Assembly: GCA_964645985.1 (NCBI GenBank)
Contig: CAZYCC010000006.1
Coordinates: forward strand, 1-43,500
Length of the DNA: 43,500 nucleotides
Origin: CAZYCC01 sp964645985
GTDB taxonomy: Bacteria; Bacillota; Clostridia; Oscillospirales; CAG-272
Direction: 5' to 3'
Below the pieces are notes generated by a model. It made no database searches. It was not told where the DNA came from and saw only the letters and a list, made by a program, of their open reading frames with translations. Positions 15,792 through 23,563 of this stretch are shown in pieces (position 1 is the stretch's first letter; each line of letters begins with the position of its first letter). The translations under genes and the position numbers were made by a program.

Positions 15792-17795
15792 ATGGCGAAA
15801 TCCAAAACAAGGGCGGTCTACGATGACCGATCGATCTCCGCCCTGAAGGGGGCGGACCGCGTGCGCAAGCGCCCCGCCGTCATCTTCGGCTCGGATGGTC
15901 TTGACGGCTGCATTCACTCGGCGTTTGAAATTCTCTCCAACGCGGTAGACGAGGCGCGCGAGGGGTACGGGCGGCGCATTGTCCTCACCGCCTTCCGCGA
16001 CCACAGCCTCGAGGTGGAGGACGACGGGCGCGGCGTTCCGCTCGGATACAACGAGCGCGAGGGGCGCTACAACTGGGACCTCATCTTCTGCGAGCTGTAC
16101 GCCGGCGGCAAATACGACAACAACTCCGGCGAGGGCGCGTATGAGTACGCCTTGGGGCTCAATGGTCTGGGCGCTTGCGCCACGCAATATAGCTCTGAAT
16201 ATATGACCGTGCGCTCTTACAACGGGCAGGCGCTCTCGGAGATTTCTTTTAGGCGGGGCGAGGTCGACGGAGAGCTTGCGGTACGGCCTCTCGCACCGCG
16301 CGAGAAGAAACATGGCACCATTATCCGCTGGAAGCCGGATCTTGCGGTCTTCACCGACATCGCGATACCTCGCGAGGTGCTTGTGGATATGTGCAAGCGG
16401 CAGGCGGTGGTCAACGCGGGGGTAAAGTTTCTCCTGCGCTGGGAGGAGGAGGACGGTTCCTTTACCGAGGAGGAGTTTTCCTACGAGAGGGGCATTCTCG
16501 ACCGCGTGCGCGAGCTTGCCGGCGAGGAGTGCCTCACCGAACCGATTCTCTGGAAAAGCGAAACCTCCGGGCGCGATCGCGAGGACAAACCCGAGTATAA
16601 GCTCAAAATGGAGGCCTGCTTCTGCTGCTCCGCGAAAGTGAACGCGATTGAGTATTACCACAACTCGAGCTATCTCGAGCACGGAGGCTCTCCCGACAAG
16701 GCGGTGAAAAGCGCCTTCGTCTCCGCTATCGACAAATATCTGCGCGCAAACGGCAAATATCGCAAGAACGAGGCGAAAATCACCTTTTCGGACGTGGAAG
16801 ACTGCCTCGTCCTCGTCACCTCCTGCTTCAGCACGCTCGTCTCCTACGAAAATCAGACAAAAAAGGCGATCACCAACCGCTTCGTCGCCGAGGCGATGAC
16901 CGACTGGCTCAAAAAAAGCCTTGAAATTTTCTTCCTCGAAAACCCCGCCGACGGGGAGAAGCTCGCCGAGCGGGTGCTGATCAACCGCCGCTCGCGCGAG
17001 AGCGCGGAAAACACCCGCCTCGATGTGCGCAAGAAACTCGCGGCGGCGGGGGGAGACCTCGCCTCGCGCGTTGAGAAGTTCACCGGCTGCCGCAGCCGCG
17101 ACCCCGAGCGGCGCGAGCTGTACATCGTGGAGGGAGACTCGGCGAAATCATCGTGTCTGCTGAGCCGCAACGCCGAATTTCAGGCGGTCATGCCGGTGCG
17201 CGGAAAGACGCTCAACTGTCTCAAAGCGAGCTACGACCGCATCTTTGCAAGCGAGGTCATCGTCAATCTGCTGAAGGTCATCGGGTGCGGGGCGGAAATC
17301 TCCTCGCGCAAGACGAAAGGCGAGGTCGCGCCCTTCCGCTACGAGGATCTGCGCTGGAACAAAATTATTCTCTGCACCGACGCCGACGAGGACGGATTCC
17401 AAATTCGCACGCTGCTGCTGACGCTCTTTTACCGGCTGCTGCCTACCCTCATCGAGAAAGGGAAGATTTACATCGCCGAAACGCCGCTCTTTGAAATCAT
17501 CTGCGGCGGGGAGAGCTACTTCGCCTACGACGAGCCGGAAAAAGAGGCGATTCTGCGGCAACTTGACGGAAAGAAGGTCAGCATCCAGCGCTCAAAGGGT
17601 CTCGGTGAGAACGAGCCGGAAATGATGGCGCGCACGACGATGAACCCGGCGACCCGCCGCCTCATCCGCGTCACGCCGACCGACGCCGGGCAGACCTCGC
17701 GCCTCTTCGACACGCTCCTCGGCGATAACCTCCCCGCGCGCAAGGAGTTCATCTTCCGCGAGGGCGGCCGCTACTTCAGCGAAGCGGACATTTAG
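15792..17795 (+). CDS. type II topoisomerase subunit B (GyrB/ParE-like, divergent)
   Basis: This 667-residue protein has the complete GyrB/ParE layout: GHKL ATPase with NAVDEA, EVEDDGRGVP and GLNGLGA (about residues 50-130), transducer domain, then TOPRIM with YIVEGDSAKSS (about 446) and TDADEDGFQIRTLLLTLFYR (about 528), and the C-terminal RSKGLGENEP segment. It would supply the ATPase half of a DNA gyrase or topoisomerase IV heterotetramer. Several residues differ from classic GyrB: GLHGVGA is GLNGLGA, EGDSAGGSA is EGDSAKSS, and DADVDGSHI is DADEDGFQI. That suggests a paralogue of the Clostridia type rather than the housekeeping GyrB. No GyrA/ParC partner follows; the next gene is comEC. ATG at 15792 follows GAGGAG at a good distance. 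It lies 83 bp after uvrA. Confidence 0.87.
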   Translation: MAKSKTRAVYDDRSISALKGADRVRKRPAVIFGSDGLDGCIHSAFEILSNAVDEAREGYGRRIVLTAFRDHSLEVEDDGRGVPLGYNEREGRYNWDLIFCELYAGGKYDNNSGEGAYEYALGLNGLGACATQYSSEYMTVRSYNGQALSEISFRRGEVDGELAVRPLAPREKKHGTIIRWKPDLAVFTDIAIPREVLVDMCKRQAVVNAGVKFLLRWEEEDGSFTEEEFSYERGILDRVRELAGEECLTEPILWKSETSGRDREDKPEYKLKMEACFCCSAKVNAIEYYHNSSYLEHGGSPDKAVKSAFVSAIDKYLRANGKYRKNEAKITFSDVEDCLVLVTSCFSTLVSYENQTKKAITNRFVAEAMTDWLKKSLEIFFLENPADGEKLAERVLINRRSRESAENTRLDVRKKLAAAGGDLASRVEKFTGCRSRDPERRELYIVEGDSAKSSCLLSRNAEFQAVMPVRGKTLNCLKASYDRIFASEVIVNLLKVIGCGAEISSRKTKGEVAPFRYEDLRWNKIILCTDADEDGFQIRTLLLTLFYRLLPTLIEKGKIYIAETPLFEIICGGESYFAYDEPEKEAILRQLDGKKVSIQRSKGLGENEPEMMARTTMNPATRRLIRVTPTDAGQTSRLFDTLLGDNLPARKEFIFREGGRYFSEADI

Positions 17796-18060
17796 GGGCG
17801 CGGCACCCATGCCCTGCCCCCGCGAAAAAACCGCGCCGGTATCCCGCGCCGACCCTCTCGCGGGGGCTTATCTCCACAAAACGAACCTGCATGTGCCGCG
17901 CTCTTCTCGCGAGTTTCCCGCGCTGCCCCTGCCATCGGCACTATCGGCGCGCTCTTCCCTGCCCTTCCCTCATCGCGGCGGAGGGAATTTCCCGCAACTT
18001 CGCCGCTGCAGCGCGCGGGAATTCCTCCCCGCGTTTGCTTGCTTTCCCCACCCCTTCCCT

Positions 18061-20427
18061 ATGTGCATCTTCCGGCGAAGGCCTCTCGCACTGCTTGCGC
18101 TGTTTGCCTTTCTCTTTTTCTTCGTGGGGTTCGCGCTGCTCGGGCGCGCGTGGGAAACGGGAGAGAGCGCGCTCGCGCGCCTGCCACGCTTCCTTGGAGC
18201 GGCGGCGGCAGTCTGCGGGGCGCTCTTTTTGCTGCCGCTCGGAGGACTGTTTTTCACGCGGCGCCGCCCGGGCGCGCGGGGGCGGGCGGTTTTGTCGACG
18301 CTCGCGCTTGCCCTTGCGGGAGGGGCGATCGCGTCGCTCTGCCTCACGCTGCACTGCTCGATGGGGAGCCTTCGCGAGCCGCTCGCGCTTGCCGCGTCCG
18401 GCTCTCTCGGCGAGCCGCTGCCCTTCGAGGGGGAAATCGGCAAAATCTCCTCGACAGCATACAGTTCCACCTTAGATCTCACGGTGACGCGCGTGAGCGG
18501 GCGATCCTGCCGCTTCGCGGCGCGGCTGGTCGTCCCCGCCGTCATCGACGGGGAGGCGGGCGAGCTTATTTCGGGGAGAGCGGCGTTTTCTCTGCCGGAG
18601 GAGAGCGAGAACGGCTTCCCGGCGCGGCAATATCACTTCTCGCGTGGGGTATTTCTCACCGGGGAGGTGCCTGCCGGCGCGCCGCTGACGAGCGCGGGAG
18701 AGTCGCGCAGCCTCGCGGGGGCGCTCTCGCGCCTGCGCGATAAGCTTTCCTCTATTCTCGAGCGAAATTTGCCGCCGGATGATGCGGCGCTGCTCGAAGC
18801 GCTCCTCCTCGGGGACCGCGAAAGCCTCCCGGGCGAGATCAAGCGCGACTTTCAGACCTACGGCATCTCGCACCTGCTCGCGGTAAGCGGGCTGCACCTC
18901 TCGGTGCTCTGCGGCGTTCTCGCGCTCGCGCTCTCGGAGGCTCGCTGCCCGAAAAAGGCGCGCCTGCCCTTGCTTGCCGCGTTTTGCCTCTTTTTCATGG
19001 GGCTGTGCGGGTTCTCGGGGTCGGTCTGCCGCGCGGGCGTGATGCTGCTCTTCTCGCTTCTTGCCCCGCTCTGCAAGACGCGGCAAGACAGCCTCACGGG
19101 GCTTTTCGGCGGGGGCTTGCTCATCCTCCTCTTCTCGCCTTGGCGCATCTTCGATACCGGGCTGCAGCTCTCCTTCCTCGCCGTCCTTGGCATTCTCACT
19201 TTGGGAAAAGCCCTTAACGGCGCTGCGGCGAAAAAGTCACGCCCGCGCGAGGCGTCTCACCCTCTCCTCGCGAAGGTAGGCAAAGCGCTGCGCTCCTCCT
19301 TTTCGGCGAGCGTCTCGGCGATCATTTTCACCTTCCCGGTCGTGGCGACCCTCGGGACCGGCGTCGCCCTGCTCTCGCCGCTCGCCACGCTCCTGCTCTC
19401 GCCGGTCGTCGAGGGGCTGCTGCTGACATCGCCCCTCGCGCTGCTCTTCTCCGCACTTCCCGGTGTCTCGGACTTTCTCTTCTTTCTTTCGCGATTGCTC
19501 GGCGACATCCTGCTCTATCTCTCCTCCGGCGCCGTGCATTTCGCGAAAACCGTTCTGCCGCTCGCGCCGCGCGCGGCGGCTGCTCTCGCCGGGGGGTTCC
19601 TGCTCGTCCTGCTCTTCTTTCTCGTATTCAAACTGCCGCAGAAGTTTGCCCGGCGCGCGCCGCTATTTCTCTTCGCGCTCCTGCTCGCCGGGAACGCTCT
19701 TTTCATGCGATCTGCGGGAGGGGGGACGCGGGCGCTCTATGTGTGCAGCGGCAGCAACGAGGCGTTTCTCCTTTCTGATAAGGGCGAAACCGTCCTCATC
19801 GACCTTTCCGCCGGGACGAGCGGCGCGTCGAGCCTCGCGCTCAATCGCGAGCGCGAACTTCCTGCCGTCGGAGTTGACGCTCTGCTGCTGACCCACCTGC
19901 ACGCGCGCCACCGCAGCCAGCTCTCCTCGCTCTCCGAGGACTGCTACCTCAAACGGCTGATCCTCCCCACCCCGCGCGGCAAAAGCGAGGAAGGGGTCTA
20001 CTCTGCTCTTGTCGGGGAGGCGCGCGCGCGCGGCATCGCGGTCATCCCGTACGAGCGCGGCGGCGGGGAAATTCCGCTGACAAAGAGTGTGCGCTTCACC
20101 CCGGCGCCCGCCACCGCCCTCTCGCGCAGCACGCACCCGGCGCTCGCCTTCCGCCTCGACCGGGGCAGTCTCTCGCTGCTGTACGCGGGTTGCTCCTTCC
20201 CCGCGGCGGTGCTGCCAACGCTTGACCCCGAGAGCGCCGATCTGCTCGTCCTCGGGCGGCATGGGCCGGTGCGCCGCGCCGATGAGGACACTTCCTACGC
20301 CCCGCTCCTCGGCAGCCCTCTCCCCGCGGTTCTCCTCGCGGACGAAACCTACGCGAACGCCGCCGACTTCCCCCGCGCGGCACATCTTCGTGCGCGGGAC
20401 TATGTCGTTTTGGATATGGGAGGATAG
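18061..20427 (+). CDS. comEC: ComEC/Rec2 family DNA-uptake channel with degenerate hydrolase motif
   Basis: ComEC forms the inner-membrane channel for single-stranded DNA in natural transformation. From ATG 18061 the protein is 788 residues: N-terminal helices, an OB-like DUF4131 domain (about 120-200), the Competence domain with the signature GISHLLAVSGLHL (about 268-280) and about ten helices, then a C-terminal metallo-beta-lactamase domain. In that domain the metal motif reads THLHARH (about 610-616) instead of the HxHxDH usual for an active nuclease, so the aspartate is an arginine and metal binding is doubtful. An earlier ATG at 17809 would add 84 Pro/Arg-rich residues that do not resemble ComEC; neither start has a Shine-Dalgarno, but 18061 follows a C/T tract. 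No comEA or other late-competence gene lies nearby. Confidence 0.85.
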   Translation: MCIFRRRPLALLALFAFLFFFVGFALLGRAWETGESALARLPRFLGAAAAVCGALFLLPLGGLFFTRRRPGARGRAVLSTLALALAGGAIASLCLTLHCSMGSLREPLALAASGSLGEPLPFEGEIGKISSTAYSSTLDLTVTRVSGRSCRFAARLVVPAVIDGEAGELISGRAAFSLPEESENGFPARQYHFSRGVFLTGEVPAGAPLTSAGESRSLAGALSRLRDKLSSILERNLPPDDAALLEALLLGDRESLPGEIKRDFQTYGISHLLAVSGLHLSVLCGVLALALSEARCPKKARLPLLAAFCLFFMGLCGFSGSVCRAGVMLLFSLLAPLCKTRQDSLTGLFGGGLLILLFSPWRIFDTGLQLSFLAVLGILTLGKALNGAAAKKSRPREASHPLLAKVGKALRSSFSASVSAIIFTFPVVATLGTGVALLSPLATLLLSPVVEGLLLTSPLALLFSALPGVSDFLFFLSRLLGDILLYLSSGAVHFAKTVLPLAPRAAAALAGGFLLVLLFFLVFKLPQKFARRAPLFLFALLLAGNALFMRSAGGGTRALYVCSGSNEAFLLSDKGETVLIDLSAGTSGASSLALNRERELPAVGVDALLLTHLHARHRSQLSSLSEDCYLKRLILPTPRGKSEEGVYSALVGEARARGIAVIPYERGGGEIPLTKSVRFTPAPATALSRSTHPALAFRLDRGSLSLLYAGCSFPAAVLPTLDPESADLLVLGRHGPVRRADEDTSYAPLLGSPLPAVLLADETYANAADFPRAAHLRARDYVVLDMGG

Positions 20428-20502
20428 CGCGCGCCCGCCCCGCGCAATTATTCCGCCGCGAGAGTCGGCACCGCACAACCGGGATGTAAAACCGACGACA
20501 AA

Positions 20503-20525
20503 AAATCCGCTCTATGAGCGGATTT
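20503..20525 (-). terminator. intrinsic terminator downstream of pdxT
   Basis: AAATCCGCTC and GAGCGGATTT form a 10-bp stem with a three-base loop. On the minus strand the stem runs into TTTTTT, so it should stop transcription arriving from pdxT past the hairpin at 20627-20662. Confidence 0.75.
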
Positions 20526-20626
20526 GCGAGCGGAATTTTTTGGCGAAAAACACCTCCTTCTTCGATACCCGGCGGCGCGCCTTTCCGCCTCAGCGCAAGG
20601 CTCCGTCCGCCTTGCTCTCTCATCAC

Positions 20627-20662
20627 AAAACTCCCCCGCCCAAATTTGGCGGGGGAGTTTTT
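20627..20662. terminator. bidirectional terminator between comEC and pdxT
   Basis: A stem of ACTCCCCCGCC with GGCGGGGGAGT, flanked by AAAA and TTTTT, lies 30 bp beyond the pdxT stop and about 200 bp beyond the comEC stop. The genes are convergent, and the hairpin has U-tracts in both directions. Confidence 0.85.
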
Positions 20663-20691
20663 CTATGCTTTGATTTTTCCGCTTCCCCTCC

Positions 20692-21279
20692 CTACCCCTC
20701 TTTCCTTGCATTCTCCACCATTTCGAGGAAGGCACGGTGCACCGTTTCATCGGAGGTAAGTTCTGGGTGGAAGGCGGTGACGAGGAGATTGCGCTCGCGC
20801 GCGGCGACGGTTTTGTCGTCCACCGTCGCGAGCACCTCAACGCCCGCGCCAACGCGCGCGATGAAGGGGGCGCGGATGAAGGTCATCGGGATGGGCTGCC
20901 CCGCGAAGGGCGCGACCGTCGAAAAGCTCCCGAGCTGTCGCCCGTAGGCATTGCGCACCGCCGTTACGTCCATCGCGGCGAAGTAGCGGCGGGAATCGTT
21001 CTCGATTTCGCGCGCGAGGAGGAGAAGACCCGCGCAGGTTCCGAACACCGGCAAACCCCCCGCGATGCGGCGCGCGAGCGGCTCGAAGAGATGCAGGTCG
21101 CGCAGGAGCTTGCCCTGCGTCGTGCTCTCCCCGCCGGGGATAATCAGCGCGTCGAAGTGGCGCGCGAGATCCTCCTCGCGGCGAATTTCAAACGACGGCG
21201 CGCCAAGGCGCGCAAGCATCTGCCGGTGCTCGAGGAAGGCGCCCTGCAGCGCGAGAACGGCTATGGTCGGTGTGCTCAC
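20692..21279 (-). CDS. pdxT: pyridoxal 5'-phosphate synthase glutaminase subunit PdxT
   Basis: PdxT hydrolyses glutamine and channels the ammonia to PdxS for de novo PLP synthesis. The 195-residue protein has the class-I glutaminase layout: VLALQGAFLEH at the start, the oxyanion strand IIPGGEST, the nucleophile Cys82 in GTCAGL, and the His/Glu pair in FHPELT. The length is normal. The start is GTG at 21279; it overlaps the TGA stop of pdxS (GTGA), so translation is coupled, with a GGAG inside the pdxS end as ribosome site. A terminator follows at 20627-20662. Confidence 0.96.
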   Translation of the reverse strand: MSTPTIAVLALQGAFLEHRQMLARLGAPSFEIRREEDLARHFDALIIPGGESTTQGKLLRDLHLFEPLARRIAGGLPVFGTCAGLLLLAREIENDSRRYFAAMDVTAVRNAYGRQLGSFSTVAPFAGQPIPMTFIRAPFIARVGAGVEVLATVDDKTVAARERNLLVTAFHPELTSDETVHRAFLEMVENARKEG

Positions 21280-22151
21280 TTGCCGCGCTCCGCCATCAGC
21301 AGCTCGATTTCCTGCTCGTTGATGCCGACCATTGCCTCACCAAGGTCCTCAGATAGCTCTGCGAGCATTTTCGGATCCTCGAAGTTGGTCACCGCCTTGA
21401 CGATGGCGGCGGCGCGCTTCTCCGGGTTGCCGCTCTTGAAAATGCCCGAGCCGACAAAGACGCCTTCCGCGCCGAGCTGCATCATTAGCGCGGCGTCCGC
21501 GGGTGTCGCGACACCGCCCGCGGCGAAGTTGACGACCGGCAGCTTGCCGTTATCGTGAACAAACCGAACAAGCTCATAGGGAACTTGCAGCTCCTTTGCC
21601 GCCTCAAACAGCTCGTCCTCCGCCATCGAGACAAGGCGGCGGATCTCCGCCTGCATCAGGCGCATATGCCGCACCGCCTGCACCACATCGCCGGTGCCCG
21701 GCTCGCCCTTCGTGCGAATCATCGAGGCGCCTTCGGCGATACGGCGCAGCGCCTCGCCGAGGTCGCGCGCGCCGCAGACAAACGGCACGTCGAATTTCGT
21801 CTTGTCGATGTGGTACTTGTCGTCGGCGGGCGAGAGGACTTCGCTTTCGTCGATGTAGTCGATCTCGATCGCCTGCAGAATCTGCGCCTCGGCGATGTGG
21901 CCGATGCGGCACTTCGCCATCACCGGGATGTCAACCGCCTCCTGGATGCCCCGAATCATCTTGGGGTCGCTCATCCGCGAAACGCCACCCGCCGCGCGGA
22001 TGTCGGCGGGAATGCGCTCAAGCGCCATCACGGCGCATGCGCCGGCGCTCTCGGCGATTTTCGCCTGCTCGGGCGTCGTAACATCCATAATGACGCCGCC
22101 TTTGAGCATCTGCGCAAGGTTTTTGTTCAGCTCATAGCGAGAATTTTCCAT
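21276..22151 (-). CDS. pdxS: pyridoxal 5'-phosphate synthase lyase subunit PdxS
   Basis: PdxS builds PLP from ribose 5-phosphate, glyceraldehyde 3-phosphate and ammonia, in a dodecamer with PdxT. The 291-residue protein is highly conserved: KGGVIMDVTTPEQAKIAE, AKCRIGHIAEAQ with the first active-site lysine, DYIDESEVLSPAD, and the second lysine region AEGASMIRTKGEPGTG. ATG at 22151 is preceded by AAAGGAGA at ideal spacing, so the longer opening to 22226 is not used. It is upstream of and overlaps pdxT. No MocR-type PdxR regulator is visible. The HD-domain gene lies 205 bp upstream in the same direction, so both may share a long leader transcript. Confidence 0.97.
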   Translation of the reverse strand: MENSRYELNKNLAQMLKGGVIMDVTTPEQAKIAESAGACAVMALERIPADIRAAGGVSRMSDPKMIRGIQEAVDIPVMAKCRIGHIAEAQILQAIEIDYIDESEVLSPADDKYHIDKTKFDVPFVCGARDLGEALRRIAEGASMIRTKGEPGTGDVVQAVRHMRLMQAEIRRLVSMAEDELFEAAKELQVPYELVRFVHDNGKLPVVNFAAGGVATPADAALMMQLGAEGVFVGSGIFKSGNPEKRAAAIVKAVTNFEDPKMLAELSEDLGEAMVGINEQEIELLMAERGK

Positions 22152-22356
22152 AAAAGCGTCTCCTTTGGTCACGGAAAGGGTCAAAAAGTTATGGGTCAAA
22201 CGACGAGCGCGCGGGCGTGCCGTCAAGAGAAAACGCGAGGGGGTTAAGTCATCGCATATCCTTCACGAGAAGGAAATGAAAGCTTCGAAAATCCTTTCGA
22301 AAAAAGTTACAAATGATGTCGCGAGAGGAAATGTGCGATAGTTTGCCAAAATCCTT

Positions 22357-22923
22357 TCACCCGATTGCCTGCCACTCCGGCTCGCAGGAGCGCATCGCGT
22401 CAATCGTGCGGGTAATGAGCGTGTCGAGATCCCAGCCGAGCATTTCCGCGCCGCGCGAAATGACCTCGCGCGAGCACCCCGCCGCGAAGTTCGGGCTTTT
22501 GAATTTCTTCTTGACCGACTTTGTCTCAAGGTCGGCGGCGCTCTTAGAAGGGCGGATGATGACGCAGGCGTAAATCAGCCCGGACAGCTCATCGGTCGCG
22601 TAAAGAACCTTTTCCATTTCGCTCTCGGGCGCAACGTCGACCGTCAGTCCGTACCCGTGCGACACAACCGCGTGAATGAACCGCTCGGATACTCCGCGCT
22701 CGCGCAGGATTTGCGCGGTCATAACGCAGTGCTGCTCGGGGAACCTCTCAAAGTCAAGGTCGTGCAGCAGCCCGACGTTGCCCCAAAATTCCTCTTCCCC
22801 ATGCCCGAGCTCGCGCGCAAAATAGCGCATCACACCTTCCATTGTCACGGCGTGCTTTCGGTGGAAGGGCTCCTTGTTGTACGCGCAGAGCAGATCCCAC
22901 GCCTCGTCTCGGGTCAGTTCCAT
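22357..22923 (-). CDS. HD-domain phosphohydrolase-like protein
   Basis: This 188-residue cytosolic protein of the HD superfamily has a histidine in RKHAVTMEG, then the HD doublet in GLLHDLDFE, a later histidine in SHGYG, and the aspartate in YATDELSG. These are the metal ligands of hydrolases on phosphate esters or nucleotides; the substrate cannot be told from sequence. The C-terminal part (KFKSPNFAAGCSREVI...) is typical of a widespread family of small HD proteins in Firmicutes that has no assigned function. ATG at 22923 follows CGAGGATTTT; a GTG at 22947 is a weaker choice. Its promoter lies about 370 bp upstream with a long leader between. pdxS follows after 205 bp. Confidence 0.8.
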   Translation of the reverse strand: MELTRDEAWDLLCAYNKEPFHRKHAVTMEGVMRYFARELGHGEEEFWGNVGLLHDLDFERFPEQHCVMTAQILRERGVSERFIHAVVSHGYGLTVDVAPESEMEKVLYATDELSGLIYACVIIRPSKSAADLETKSVKKKFKSPNFAAGCSREVISRGAEMLGWDLDTLITRTIDAMRSCEPEWQAIG

Positions 22924-23289
22924 AAAATCCTCGGGAAAAGTGAACACGGAGTGAAGGAAATTTTTGTCTTAAGTTTTGTTTTGAAAAGTTTCTTCGGCAA
23001 GGTCGCTATTGCCGGAGATCCTCGTCTGCGGCGGGGAAAAGACAGGCGAGTGCGCGCAGAAACCCCGGAAAGGGGGCGTGGCGCTCAATTTGCCGAAGGG
23101 CGAGCGCCCGCGAGTTTGATCTTCAGGATACAGCCGCGCTCGCCTCGCTCGGAGCGGGAGCTCCGCTTTGCGAGGGCATGATTTGCCGCGAAAATCCCGC
23201 CATAGGGCGGCGCGCCGCAAGGGCCTTCCGCCCCGCAAAGGGGCGCACAGATCGGGCGCAAATCGGCGCGGAGCAAGCGCCCGCTTCAA
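22924..23289 (-). ncRNA. promoter-driven leader RNA (or free small RNA) before the HD gene
   Basis: Between the predicted transcription start (about 23289) and the HD gene start lie 366 nt with many short hairpins on the minus strand: CGCCCC/GGGGCG around 23240, CCGCC/GGCGG around 23205, CGGAGC/GCTCCG around 23160, and CGGCAA/TTGCCG at about 22996-23015, followed by AAGAAACTTTT. The last could be a weak terminator, making the first 300 nt a separate RNA. I do not recognise a known riboswitch, T-box, SRP, 6S, RNase P or tmRNA signature. The presence of a transcript is inferred from the promoter only. Confidence 0.4.
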
Positions 23290-23295
23290 TACTTC

Positions 23296-23324
23296 AGTAT
23301 AGCGCGAGCGCAAGAGAATGTCAA
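23296..23324 (-). promoter_or_regulatory. consensus promoter for the HD-pdxS-pdxT leader
   Basis: On the minus strand TTGACA (23319-23324), 17 bp, TATACT (23296-23301). It is divergent from the rsmF-type gene promoter 194 bp away. Confidence 0.85.
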
Positions 23325-23517
23325 GAGGCGGCTGCAGCCAAGCGAGCGGCGGGTAAACTCCGCTCGCCCCTTCTTCGGCACAATTCGTATTCAGTATCCC
23401 GCCCGAAATCGCGCTTGCCACATGAATTCATTCTTTTCACGAGCAAACCGCGCGCGCGCTCTCCCCCGCGTGGGCCTACGCTCCCGTGTTTCCCGCGGCG
23501 CGCGGCCCACCTCTCCC

Positions 23518-23546
23518 TTGACTTCCCCCTCTGCCGCGGGTATACT
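23518..23546 (+). promoter_or_regulatory. promoter of the rRNA methyltransferase gene
   Basis: TTGACT (23518-23523), 17 bp, TATACT (23541-23546). The start codon lies 18 bp past the -10 box, so the leader is only about 11 nt and just holds the GGAGGTG ribosome site. Confidence 0.85.
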
Positions 23547-23563
23547 ACCCACGGAGGTGTGGT

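Noticed and set aside
17809..18060. ComEC start at ATG 17809
   Set aside because: The 84 added residues are Pro/Arg/Ser-rich without a helix or signal; 18061 begins directly before the first membrane helix. Not fully excluded.
22969..23421. 150-codon minus-strand frame over the HD-gene leader
   Set aside because: It spans the promoter at 23296-23324, so its first third would not be transcribed, and the Arg/Pro-rich product has no recognisable motif.
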